The position numbers and the translations under genes are program-made. This document shows, in pieces, positions 1-6,491 of a DNA stretch of 13,880 nucleotides (its first letter is position 1; every line of letters starts with the position of its first letter). This stretch comes from DATBDE01 sp036270095 (lineage in GTDB: Bacteria > Actinomycetota > Thermoleophilia > Solirubrobacterales > Solirubrobacteraceae), in the NCBI GenBank assembly GCA_036270095.1, contig DATBDE010000137.1:1-13880 (forward strand), read 5' to 3'. Under the pieces are notes generated by a model. That model was not told the DNA's origin. It ran no database searches and saw nothing but the letters and a program-made list of their open reading frames with translations.

Positions 1-612
1 CTCTACGACTGGGACTACGCGCGCCAGCTGCTCGCCCTGCGCGCGGCCGAGGGCGGGGCCGAGGTGGGCGAGCTCTTCGCGGCCCCGTTCCTGATCCGGC
101 GCCCGCTGCTCGAGGCGCTCGAGCACGAGGGGCCGGTGGTCTTGCTCATCGACGAGGTCGACCGCGCCGACGACGAGTTCGAGGCCTTCCTGCTCGAGCT
201 CCTCTCCGACTTCCAGGTGACGATTCCCGAGCTCGGCACCGTGCGCGCCCAGGGCCGGCCGCTGGTCGTCATCACGTCCAACCGCACGCGCGAGCTGCAC
301 GACGCGCTCAAGCGCCGCTGCCTGTACCACTGGATCGACTACCCGACGCGCGAGCGCGAGGCCGAGATCGTCGCCGCGCGGCTGCCCGGCGTGCCCGAGG
401 CGATCGCCGGGCGCGTGTGCGACGCCGTCGCCTTGCTGCGCGACCGCGACCTCTACAAGGTGCCCGGCGTGGGGGAGACCATCGCCTGGGCCCAGGCCCT
501 GCTCGCGCTGGGCGGCGAGGACGGCTCGCTCGACGCCTCGGTCGGCGCCGCGCTGAAGGTGCGCGAGGACATCGAACGGGTGCGCGCCGACGGCGTGCTC
601 GGCGGTGTCTGA
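1..612 (+). CDS. coxD: MoxR-family AAA+ ATPase, CoxD-like (5' end missing)
   Basis: This is a partial gene: the reading frame is open from base 1, and 203 C-terminal residues are visible. The Walker B motif VVLLIDEVDRADDEF lies at visible residues 46-60 (D51, E52). A sensor-1 strand, VVITSNRTREL, and a following ALKRRC segment fit the MoxR/CoxD group of AAA+ ATPases. Walker A lies outside the window; family members are about 290-300 residues, so roughly 90 are missing. In the CO dehydrogenase system of Oligotropha, CoxD is an ATPase that works with the VWA protein CoxE to mature the active site of the molybdenum hydroxylase. The stop overlaps the next gene (coxE) by 8 bases, so translation is probably coupled. 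A GTG at 64 is an internal codon, not the start. The MoxR assignment is firm; the CoxD name rests on the neighbours coxE, xdhC and mocA. Confidence 0.87.
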   Translation, partial: LYDWDYARQLLALRAAEGGAEVGELFAAPFLIRRPLLEALEHEGPVVLLIDEVDRADDEFEAFLLELLSDFQVTIPELGTVRAQGRPLVVITSNRTRELHDALKRRCLYHWIDYPTREREAEIVAARLPGVPEAIAGRVCDAVALLRDRDLYKVPGVGETIAWAQALLALGGEDGSLDASVGAALKVREDIERVRADGVLGGV

Positions 613-1732
613 GGCTGCCGTCGTCACCGAGCGGCTCTCGATGCTGGCCGAGCGCCTGCGCGCCGACGGCGTGCGAGTGGGGCTGGATGAGCTCCTGGCC
701 GGCCACCGCGCCCTCTCCGCGATCGACGCGTCGTCGCGCGCGCAGTCCTTCTATGCCCTGCGCGTGGCCATGTGCTCGCGCGCCGACGACCTGCCCGTGT
801 TTGCCGAGGCCTTCGACGAGGTCTTCGGGCGTGGCTGGCACGACGCCCTCGACCTGATCCCGCCGGAGGCCAAGGCCGCGCTGCCCCGCATCGGCGACCC
901 CGGCGCGCGCCCGGCGCCCGGGGCCGAGCCGGCCGAGACCAAGCCCGTGCCGGCGGCGTGGTCGCCGGTCGAGCTGCTGCGCAGCAAGGACTTCGCCGGC
1001 CTGAGCGACCCCGAGCTCGCCCAGGCCCAGCACGTGCTCCAGCGCCTGGCCCGCCGCGGCCCCAAGCGGCTGAGCCGGCGGGCCAAGCCGGCGCGCCGGC
1101 GCGGCGACCGCGAGGACCTGCGCGCCACCATCCGTGCGTCGCTGCGCTACGGCGGCGAGCCCGTCGAGCGGCGCTGGCGCCGGGCCACGCTGCGCCAGCG
1201 CCCGGTCGTGCTCGTGTGCGACGTGTCGGGCTCGATGGGGCCCTACGCGCGCATGCTGCTCACGTACCTACAGGCGTGCGTCGCCGCGCGCCGGCGGGTG
1301 GAGGCGTTCGCGTTCGGCACGCGGCTGACACGGATCACGCGCGAGCTGCGCGGGCGCGACGCCGACGTCGCCCTGCGCCGCGCCGTCGAGGCGGTGCAGG
1401 ACTTCTCCGGCGGCACCCGCATCGGCGAGTCGCTGGGCACGCTGAACCGCGAGCACGGCCGGCGCGTGGGCCGCGGCGCCGTCGTCGTCGTGCTCTCGGA
1501 CGGCTGGGACCGGGGCGAGCCCGAGCTGCTGGGCGCCGAGATGGAGCGCCTGCGCCGCTGCGCGCACCGCGTGATCTGGCTGAACCCGCTCAAGGCGCAG
1601 AAGGGCTACGAGCCGCTGACCCGTGGGATGAGCGCCGCCCTTCCGCACGCCGACCACTTCCTCGCTGGCAACTCCCTAGCCTCCCTGGAGGAGCTGGCCG
1701 ACCTGCTCGAAGGAGGACTGGACGCCTCATGA
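605..1732 (+). CDS. coxE: VWA-domain protein, CoxE-like molybdenum hydroxylase maturation factor
   Basis: The product is 375 residues and starts at GTG 605 inside the end of coxD. The C-terminal half is a von Willebrand A domain with a complete metal-ion-dependent adhesion site: DVSGS at 206-210, the threonine in GGTRIG at 271 and the aspartate in LSDGWDRG at 299. The N-terminal half is helical, with a basic linker at about 148-169. This is the usual CoxE layout (VWA_CoxE family). CoxE proteins partner with the CoxD ATPase during sulfuration and activation of the Mo-Cu site of CO dehydrogenase, and homologues serve other xanthine-dehydrogenase-family enzymes. The protein has no signal peptide or membrane segment, so it is probably cytoplasmic. 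It ends in an ATGA overlap with the next gene. The family is secure; the client enzyme is outside the window and so unknown. Confidence 0.9.
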   Translation: MSEAAVVTERLSMLAERLRADGVRVGLDELLAGHRALSAIDASSRAQSFYALRVAMCSRADDLPVFAEAFDEVFGRGWHDALDLIPPEAKAALPRIGDPGARPAPGAEPAETKPVPAAWSPVELLRSKDFAGLSDPELAQAQHVLQRLARRGPKRLSRRAKPARRRGDREDLRATIRASLRYGGEPVERRWRRATLRQRPVVLVCDVSGSMGPYARMLLTYLQACVAARRRVEAFAFGTRLTRITRELRGRDADVALRRAVEAVQDFSGGTRIGESLGTLNREHGRRVGRGAVVVVLSDGWDRGEPELLGAEMERLRRCAHRVIWLNPLKAQKGYEPLTRGMSAALPHADHFLAGNSLASLEELADLLEGGLDAS

Positions 1733-2043
1733 ACGACATCGTGGAGCGCCTGCAGGAATGGACCGCGGCCGGCGAGGACGTCGCCGTGGCCACCGTGGTC
1801 GGGGTCAAGCGCTCGGCCCCCCGGCCGCCGGGGTCAAAGATGCTGGTCAGCGCGTCCGGGAAGGTCGAGGGTGCCGTCTCCGGCGGCTGCGTGGAGGGCG
1901 CCATCGTCGACGTGGCCGACGAGGTGCTGCGCGACGGCCGCCCGCAGCTGCGCCACTTCGGCATCCCCGACTCCGACGCCTGGGACGTCGGCCTGCCCTG
2001 CGGGGGCGAGATCGACGTCTGGGTGGAGCGGTACGAGCCGTGA
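1729..2043 (+). CDS. short XdhC/CoxI-domain protein
   Basis: This 104-residue protein is a single XdhC_CoxI domain. It carries the signature SGGCVEG at 51-57 and the closing segment GLPCGGEIDVWVE at 88-100, both typical of the N-terminal domain of XdhC. It has no Rossmann domain. The start is ATG 1729, overlapping the coxE stop as ATGA, with an AAGGAGG Shine-Dalgarno at 1710-1716, the clearest one in this operon. The next gene overlaps it (GTGA) and carries a second, more degenerate copy of this domain plus the Rossmann part, so the XdhC function seems divided between two polypeptides that may form a heteromer. XdhC-type proteins bind molybdenum cofactor and deliver the sulfurated form to xanthine-dehydrogenase-family enzymes. 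The invariant-looking cysteine 54 in GGCVE is a candidate cofactor ligand. Confidence 0.85.
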   Translation: MNDIVERLQEWTAAGEDVAVATVVGVKRSAPRPPGSKMLVSASGKVEGAVSGGCVEGAIVDVADEVLRDGRPQLRHFGIPDSDAWDVGLPCGGEIDVWVERYEP

Positions 2044-2807
2044 GCGTCCAGGCGCGCTTCGCCGCGATCGCCGCCGCCGGCGGCCGCGCGGCCGTGGTCA
2101 CCGTGCTGTCCGACGGCGCGCACCAGGGCGCCAAGCTGCTCGTGCTCCCCGACGGCGCTCACGAGGGCACGCTGGGCGACGCCGCGCTCGACGACGCGGC
2201 CGTGCGCCACGCCACCGAGCTCCTGTGGGCCGAGTACAGCGAGCGCCGCGAGGAGGGCGACACGACGCTGTTCGTCGACGTCGTGCACCCACCCCCGCGG
2301 CTGCTGGTCTTCGGCGCCGTCGACTACGCGCGGGCACTGTGCACGCTGGCCCGCGATACCGGCTGGCGGGCCTTCGTCATCGACCCGCGCGGGCGCTTCG
2401 CCACCCCCGAGCGCTTCCCCGACGCCGAGGCGGTCGTGGCCGCGTGGCCGGACAAGGCGGTGCCGCAGGTCGGCGGCATCGACCCCGCCACCGCGATCGC
2501 CGTGCTCACGCACGACCCCAAGCTGGACGACGCCGCCCTGACCCTGGCGTTGCGCTCCGGCGCCGGCTACATCGGCGCCATGGGCTCGCGCCGCGCGCAG
2601 GCCGACCGGCGCGCGCGGCTGCTCGAGGCGGGCATGACCGAGGAGGAGATCGGGCGCATCAAGGCGCCGATCGGCCTCGACCTCGGCGGCCTGAGCGCCG
2701 AGGAGACGGCGCTGTCGATCATGGCCGAGGTCGTGGCCGCCCGCCACGGTCGCGCCGGCGGGATGCTCTCGGCCTCGGGCGGGCGCATCCACGAGGTGCG
2801 CACCTGA
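2040..2807 (+). CDS. coxF: XdhC/CoxF family molybdenum cofactor insertion/sulfuration factor
   Basis: The product has 255 residues and starts at GTG 2040, overlapping the stop of the short XdhC gene. A weak GGTGGAG lies 11 bases upstream. Residues 1-80 look like a degenerate XdhC_CoxI domain: the GGCVE signature is absent and replaced by EGTLGDAALDD (42-52). Residues about 87-240 form the XdhC_C Rossmann domain, with LLVFGAVDYARAL (88-100), THDPKLDD (157-164), YIGAMGSRR (177-185) and the conserved KAPIGLDLGG. XdhC-type proteins hold Mo-molybdopterin cytosine dinucleotide and hand it to the apo-enzyme. The gene sits between coxE and mocA, consistent with making and inserting the cytidylated cofactor. 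The family is certain; the coxF symbol is tentative, since both CoxF and CoxI belong to this family. Confidence 0.85.
   Translation: MSVQARFAAIAAAGGRAAVVTVLSDGAHQGAKLLVLPDGAHEGTLGDAALDDAAVRHATELLWAEYSERREEGDTTLFVDVVHPPPRLLVFGAVDYARALCTLARDTGWRAFVIDPRGRFATPERFPDAEAVVAAWPDKAVPQVGGIDPATAIAVLTHDPKLDDAALTLALRSGAGYIGAMGSRRAQADRRARLLEAGMTEEEIGRIKAPIGLDLGGLSAEETALSIMAEVVAARHGRAGGMLSASGGRIHEVRT
2793..2798 (+). promoter_or_regulatory. ribosome binding site GAGGTG supporting a CTG start
   Basis: GAGGTG matches the anti-Shine-Dalgarno core and lies 5 bases before CTG 2804. No ATG, GTG or TTG occurs in the mocA frame between the previous stop and the conserved LAAGAGRR motif. The site therefore decides in favour of the CTG (spacing 5) or, less likely, the ATC codon at 2807 (spacing 8). 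Confidence 0.55.
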
Positions 2808-3364
2808 TCGTCGGGATCGTCCTCGCGGCCGGTGCCGGACGCCGGTTCGGCGGGACCAAGCAGCTCGCCGACCTCGACGGCCGCCCGCTGCTGCAGCACG
2901 CGCTCGACGCCGCCAACGCCGAGCCGGCGCTGGACCGCGTGGTGCTCGTGCTCGGCCACGAGGCCGAGCGCATCTGCGCCGCCGTCGACCTCGGCCGCGC
3001 CGAGGTCACGCTCGCCCCGGGCTGGAACGAGGGCCAGGCCGCGTCGCTGCGGGCCGGCGTGCAGGCGTCCCGGGACGCCGAGGCGATCGTGGTGCTGCTG
3101 GGCGACCAGCCGCACGCGGTGCCGGGCGCGGTCGACCGCGTGCTGGCCGCGCGCGGGGAGCACCCGGCGGTGCGGGCGCGCTACGGCGGCAAGCCCGGTC
3201 ATCCGGTCGTGCTCGAACGTGCGCTGTTCGGGGACCTGCTGCGCCTGCGCGGCGACCAGGGCGCGCGCGACCTGCTGGCCCAGCACGCGGTCACCGAGGT
3301 GGAGATGGACGCCGAGCAGGACGACGTCGACACGCCCGAGCAGCTCGAGCGCATGCGCCGCTGA
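2804..3364 (+). CDS. mocA: molybdenum cofactor cytidylyltransferase, MocA/MobA-like NTP transferase
   Basis: The product is about 186 residues, a single MobA-like NTP-transferase domain. The nucleotide-binding signature LAAGAGRRFGGTKQL is at 7-21. The metal-binding segment is GDQP at 100-103, the form typical of MocA (CTP, making molybdopterin cytosine dinucleotide) rather than of GTP-using MobA. MCD is the cofactor form used by CO dehydrogenase and other bacterial xanthine-dehydrogenase-family enzymes, which fits the upstream coxDEF genes. The start is unusual: the frame has no ATG, GTG or TTG before the signature, and CTG 2804 overlaps the preceding TGA as CTGA, mimicking the ATGA and GTGA couplings of this operon. 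A GAGGTG site precedes it. A C-terminal DVDTPEQLERM segment is a normal family ending. The gene is the last of the operon and converges on the minus-strand genes. Confidence 0.85.
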   Translation: MIVGIVLAAGAGRRFGGTKQLADLDGRPLLQHALDAANAEPALDRVVLVLGHEAERICAAVDLGRAEVTLAPGWNEGQAASLRAGVQASRDAEAIVVLLGDQPHAVPGAVDRVLAARGEHPAVRARYGGKPGHPVVLERALFGDLLRLRGDQGARDLLAQHAVTEVEMDAEQDDVDTPEQLERMRR

Positions 3365-3375
3365 GCCGCTCAGCG
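3359..3375. terminator. short hairpin containing both convergent stop codons
   Basis: A 7-base-pair perfect inverted repeat (CGCTGAG, loop CCG, CTCAGCG) spans the junction of mocA (+) and the small membrane protein gene (-). The TGA of each gene lies in one arm. No T-tract follows on either strand, so it is not a classical intrinsic terminator. It may act as a compact bidirectional end signal, or the symmetry may only reflect facing stop codons. Confidence 0.4.
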
Positions 3376-3537
3376 CTTCAGCAGCACGAACAGGAGCGCC
3401 AGGGCGAAGGCGAGCTGTCCGAAGGTCAGCGCGGTGCCCAGGTTCGGCGAGCCGGCCAGCGCGGCGATCGCCGTGGCCAGCGCGGCGGCGCCGAGCATGA
3501 TGGCCAGGTCGACGGGCCAACTGCCGCGGTTCCTCAC
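3370..3537 (-). CDS. small two-helix membrane protein of unknown function
   Basis: This 55-residue protein starts at GTG 3537, which overlaps the meaB stop as GTGA. A GGAGG Shine-Dalgarno lies 4 bases upstream, inside the meaB coding end. Two hydrophobic segments are visible, DLAIMLGAAALATAIAALAG and LGTALTFGQLAFALALLFVL, separated by a short turn with SPN; a Lys-Arg pair ends the protein. It should therefore span the membrane twice as a hairpin. The reading frame, ribosome site and overlap with meaB argue that it is real, although it is much shorter than most annotated genes. I do not recognise a family. Its place as last gene of the meaA-meaB operon gives no direct functional clue. Confidence 0.65.
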   Translation of the reverse strand: MRNRGSWPVDLAIMLGAAALATAIAALAGSPNLGTALTFGQLAFALALLFVLLKR

Positions 3538-4493
3538 GAGGCCTCCAGCGCCCGCTGCTCGAGGCGGCGCTCCAGCGCGGGCACGTCGAGCCCGGGCTCC
3601 TGCTCGTCCAGCCACTTCTCGGCCGCGCGGCGGCCGCCCAGCGCCCGCAGGCCGCGGTCGCCGTGCTCGGCCACGAAGTCGGCCAGGGCGGCGCGCCGAC
3701 GGGCGTGGGTGCGCCGGGACCGAAGATCGAGCTGCTCGCGCCGGCGCCCGAGCGCGGCGACGAGCTCGTCGAACCCCTGCGCCGGCGCCACCGAGGAGAC
3801 CATCACGACCTCGGCCTCGGAGCCGAGCGCGCGCACGGCGGCCAGGAGGTCGCGGCGTGCCCGCTGCGCGACCACGCCGAGGTCGGCCTTGGTCACCACG
3901 AGCACGTCGGGGATCTCCATGATCCCCGCCTTGAGGAACTGGAGCACGTCGCCCGAGCCGGGCTGGACCACGACGACGACGGTGTCGGCGACGTCGGCCA
4001 CCTCGGTCTCGGACTGGCCCACGCCGACGGTCTCGATCACCACGACGTCGAAGGCCGCAGCCAGCGCCTGCGCGGCCGCGCGGGTCGCGGGCGCGAGCCC
4101 GCCCAGCCGTTCGCCTGCGGCGGTGGAGCGGATGAACACGCCACGGTCGCCCGGCTCGGAGGGGATGCGGGCGCGGTCGCCGAGCAGCGCGCCGCCCGAT
4201 CGGCGCGAGGTGGGGTCGACGGCGAGCACGGCCACGGTGCGGCCGGCCCGCCGCCATGCGGCGACGAGCTCGCCCAGCAGCGACGACTTGCCGGCGCCGG
4301 GCGGCCCGGTCACGCCGACCACGTCGCCCGGCGCCTCGCCGCCCAGCACGGCGGGGGAGACCTCGTGCAGCAGCGCGGCCACGTCCTCGCGCCCCGCGGG
4401 CGTGCGCCGCTCGACCAGGTTGAGGACGGCGGGCGCGGCGCTGACGTCGCGCTCGCGCAGGCGGCGGCCGAGCTCGGCGGCCGCGGGCGCCAC
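3534..4493 (-). CDS. meaB: MeaB/ArgK-type G-protein chaperone of the cobalamin-dependent mutase
   Basis: The product is 319 residues, close to the usual MeaB length. The P-loop GVTGPPGAGKS is at 60-70. DPTS (93-96), ETVGVGQSE (154-162) and the base-specificity motif TKAD (201-204, an NKxD variant) follow in the order typical of SIMIBI-class MeaB/ArgK/MMAA GTPases. These proteins use GTP to gate adenosylcobalamin loading and to protect the acyl-CoA mutase from inactivation. The start is GTG 4493, sharing its G with the mutase TAG stop (TAGTG), so translation is coupled to the mutase and a near-stoichiometric partnership is likely. MeaB is best studied with methylmalonyl-CoA mutase; here the adjacent mutase is the ethylmalonyl type, which makes that enzyme its probable client. 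Family assignment is very secure. Confidence 0.95.
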   Translation of the reverse strand: MAPAAAELGRRLRERDVSAAPAVLNLVERRTPAGREDVAALLHEVSPAVLGGEAPGDVVGVTGPPGAGKSSLLGELVAAWRRAGRTVAVLAVDPTSRRSGGALLGDRARIPSEPGDRGVFIRSTAAGERLGGLAPATRAAAQALAAAFDVVVIETVGVGQSETEVADVADTVVVVVQPGSGDVLQFLKAGIMEIPDVLVVTKADLGVVAQRARRDLLAAVRALGSEAEVVMVSSVAPAQGFDELVAALGRRREQLDLRSRRTHARRRAALADFVAEHGDRGLRALGGRRAAEKWLDEQEPGLDVPALERRLEQRALEAS

Positions 4494-6481
4494 TACGCCG
4501 ACGCGGCCGCGACGCCGTTGCGCTCCGCGACGAGCTCGACGATGTCGCGGATGATGCGGTTGAGGTCGAAGTCCTTCGGGGTGTAGACGGCGGCGACGCC
4601 GGCCTCACGCAGCGGCGCCACGTCGGCCTCGGGGATGATCCCGCCGACGACGACGGGCACGTCGGCGCCCTCCTCGCGCAGCGCGCGCAGGACCTCGGGA
4701 ATGAGCGAGCGGTGCGAGCCCGAGAGGATCGACAGCCCGACCACGTGCACGCCCTCCTGCAGCGCCGAGGCGGCGATCTGCGACGGCGTGAGGCGGATGC
4801 CCTCGTAGACGACGTCCATGCCGGCGTCGCGGGCGCGCACGGCGATCTGCTCGGCGCCGTTGGAGTGGCCATCGAGGCCCGGCTTGCCGACGAGGATCTT
4901 CAGCCGCCGCCCGAGCGCCTCGGAGACGCGGTCGACCTCGTCGCGCAGCTCCTCGAGCCGGTCGTCCTCGCCCGCCGCCATCGCCTCGCCCACGCCGGTG
5001 GGGGCGCGGTAGGAGCCGAACACGTCGCGCAGCGCCCGCGCCCACTCGCCCGTGGTCGCGCCGGCGCGGGCCGCGGCGATGGTCGGCGGCATGATGTTCT
5101 CGTGCTCGGCGCGGGCCACGCGCGCGAGCTCGGCCAGCGCCGCGTCGACCGCCTGCTGGTCGCGGGCTTCGCGCCACCCGCGCAGGTCGCCGACCTGCTC
5201 GGCCTCGACCTCGGGGTCGACGACGAGGATCCCGCCCTCGGCGTCCGCCGTCAGCGGTGAGGGCTCGGTCTCCGTGTACTTGTTGATGCCGACCACGACG
5301 AGCTCGCCCTCCTCGATGCGGCGCACGCGCTCGCGGTGGGAGTCGACCAGCGCCGCCTTCATGTAGGGCACCGCCTCGACGGCGCCGCCGTGCTCCTCGA
5401 CCACGGCCATCTCGGCCCGGGCGCCCTCGATCAGCTCGGCCACGAGCCCGTCCATGACCTTGGAGCCTTCGAAGATGTCCGGGTACTCGAGCACGTCGGT
5501 CTCGTACGCGAGCACCTGCTGGATGCGCAGCGACCATTGCTGGTCCCAGGGCCGCGGCAAGCCCAGGGCCTCGTTCCAGGCCGGGAGCTGGATGGCGCGG
5601 GCGCGCGCGCTGCGGCCGAGCGTGACCGCAAGCGCCTCGAGCACGATGCGCTGCACGTTGTTCTCGGGCTGGGCCTCGGTGAGCCCGAGCGAGTTGACCT
5701 GCACGCCGTAGCGGAACCGGCGCTGCTTGGCGTCCTCCACGCCGTAGCGCTCGCGGCCGATCCCGTCCCAGAGCGCGGACATGGCGCGCAGCTTGGCGTG
5801 CTCCTCGACGAAGCGGACACCGGCGTTGACGAAGAAGCTGATGCGGGCGAACACGCGGCCCATGAGGTCCTGGTCGACGCGTTCGCGCACGGCGTCGAGC
5901 ACGGCGATCGCGTTGGACATCGCGTAGGCGATCTCTTGCACCGGCGTGGCCCCCGCCTCCTGCAGGTGATAGGAGCAGATGTTGATCGGGTTCCACTTCG
6001 GGACGTGCTGCACCGTGTAGGCGATCATGTCCGCGATCAGCCGCATGGACGGGCCGGGCGGGAACGCGTAGGTGCCGCGGGACAGGTACTCCTTGAGGAT
6101 GTCGTTCTGCGTCGTCCCCTGGAGCGCCTTGGAGTCGACCCCTTGCTCTTCGGCCACCACGATGTAGAGGGCCAGCAGCCAGGCGGCGGTGGCGTTGATC
6201 GTCATCGACGTGTTCATGACGTCGAGCGGGATGTCGTGGAGCAGGAAGCCCATGTCGCCGCGGTGGGCGATGGGCACCCCGACCTTGCCCACCTCGCCCT
6301 TGGCGAGCTCGTGGTCGGCGTCGTAGCCGGTCTGCGTCGGCAGGTCGAACGCGATCGACAGGCCCGTCTGGCCCTTGGCCAGGTTGCCCCGGTAGAGCTC
6401 GTTGGACCGTTTCGCGGTGGAGTGGCCCGCGTATGTCCGCATCATCCACGGACGATCCGGCTCGGGCAGGCGCGTCGCCAT
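4493..6481 (-). CDS. meaA: ethylmalonyl-CoA mutase, adenosylcobalamin-dependent (MeaA/Ecm)
   Basis: The product is 662 residues in one chain, with the catalytic barrel first and the B12-binding domain last. The start RTYAGHSTAKRSNELYRGN and then AFDLPTQTGYDADHELAKGE are MeaA-type rather than methylmalonyl-CoA mutase (which has RTYAGFSTAEESN). The cobalamin lower-ligand motif is DGHSNG at 537-542 (His539), followed by GLSILSGSH and VVVGGIIP. The enzyme converts ethylmalonyl-CoA to methylsuccinyl-CoA in the ethylmalonyl-CoA pathway for acetyl-CoA assimilation or for extender-unit balance. It acts in the cytoplasm. The start ATG lies 10 bases after the stop of the DUF3089 gene and has no evident Shine-Dalgarno site, suggesting cotranscription and reinitiation. 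It overlaps meaB by one base. The pathway partner ccr is in the window at 11612-12868. Strong full-length resemblance to MeaA makes this call firm. Confidence 0.95.
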   Translation of the reverse strand: MATRLPEPDRPWMMRTYAGHSTAKRSNELYRGNLAKGQTGLSIAFDLPTQTGYDADHELAKGEVGKVGVPIAHRGDMGFLLHDIPLDVMNTSMTINATAAWLLALYIVVAEEQGVDSKALQGTTQNDILKEYLSRGTYAFPPGPSMRLIADMIAYTVQHVPKWNPINICSYHLQEAGATPVQEIAYAMSNAIAVLDAVRERVDQDLMGRVFARISFFVNAGVRFVEEHAKLRAMSALWDGIGRERYGVEDAKQRRFRYGVQVNSLGLTEAQPENNVQRIVLEALAVTLGRSARARAIQLPAWNEALGLPRPWDQQWSLRIQQVLAYETDVLEYPDIFEGSKVMDGLVAELIEGARAEMAVVEEHGGAVEAVPYMKAALVDSHRERVRRIEEGELVVVGINKYTETEPSPLTADAEGGILVVDPEVEAEQVGDLRGWREARDQQAVDAALAELARVARAEHENIMPPTIAAARAGATTGEWARALRDVFGSYRAPTGVGEAMAAGEDDRLEELRDEVDRVSEALGRRLKILVGKPGLDGHSNGAEQIAVRARDAGMDVVYEGIRLTPSQIAASALQEGVHVVGLSILSGSHRSLIPEVLRALREEGADVPVVVGGIIPEADVAPLREAGVAAVYTPKDFDLNRIIRDIVELVAERNGVAAASA

Positions 6482-6491
6482 GCCGGGAAGT

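Noticed and set aside
64..612. Short complete AAA protein starting at GTG 64
   Set aside because: The frame is open and MoxR-like from base 1, so the GTG is an internal valine and the gene is cut by the window edge.
308..1033. Long minus-strand frame opposite coxD and coxE
   Set aside because: Arg/Ala/Gly-rich low-complexity translation typical of the wrong frame in GC-rich DNA; the plus strand encodes recognisable MoxR and VWA motifs.
3909..3927. 7-base inverted repeat GGGGATC-TCCAT-GATCCCC
   Set aside because: It is inside the meaB coding sequence in a conserved protein region and has no T-tract; most likely chance.
4605..6449. 614-codon minus-strand frame inside meaA
   Set aside because: It is an out-of-frame reading of the mutase gene, arginine-rich with no family motif.
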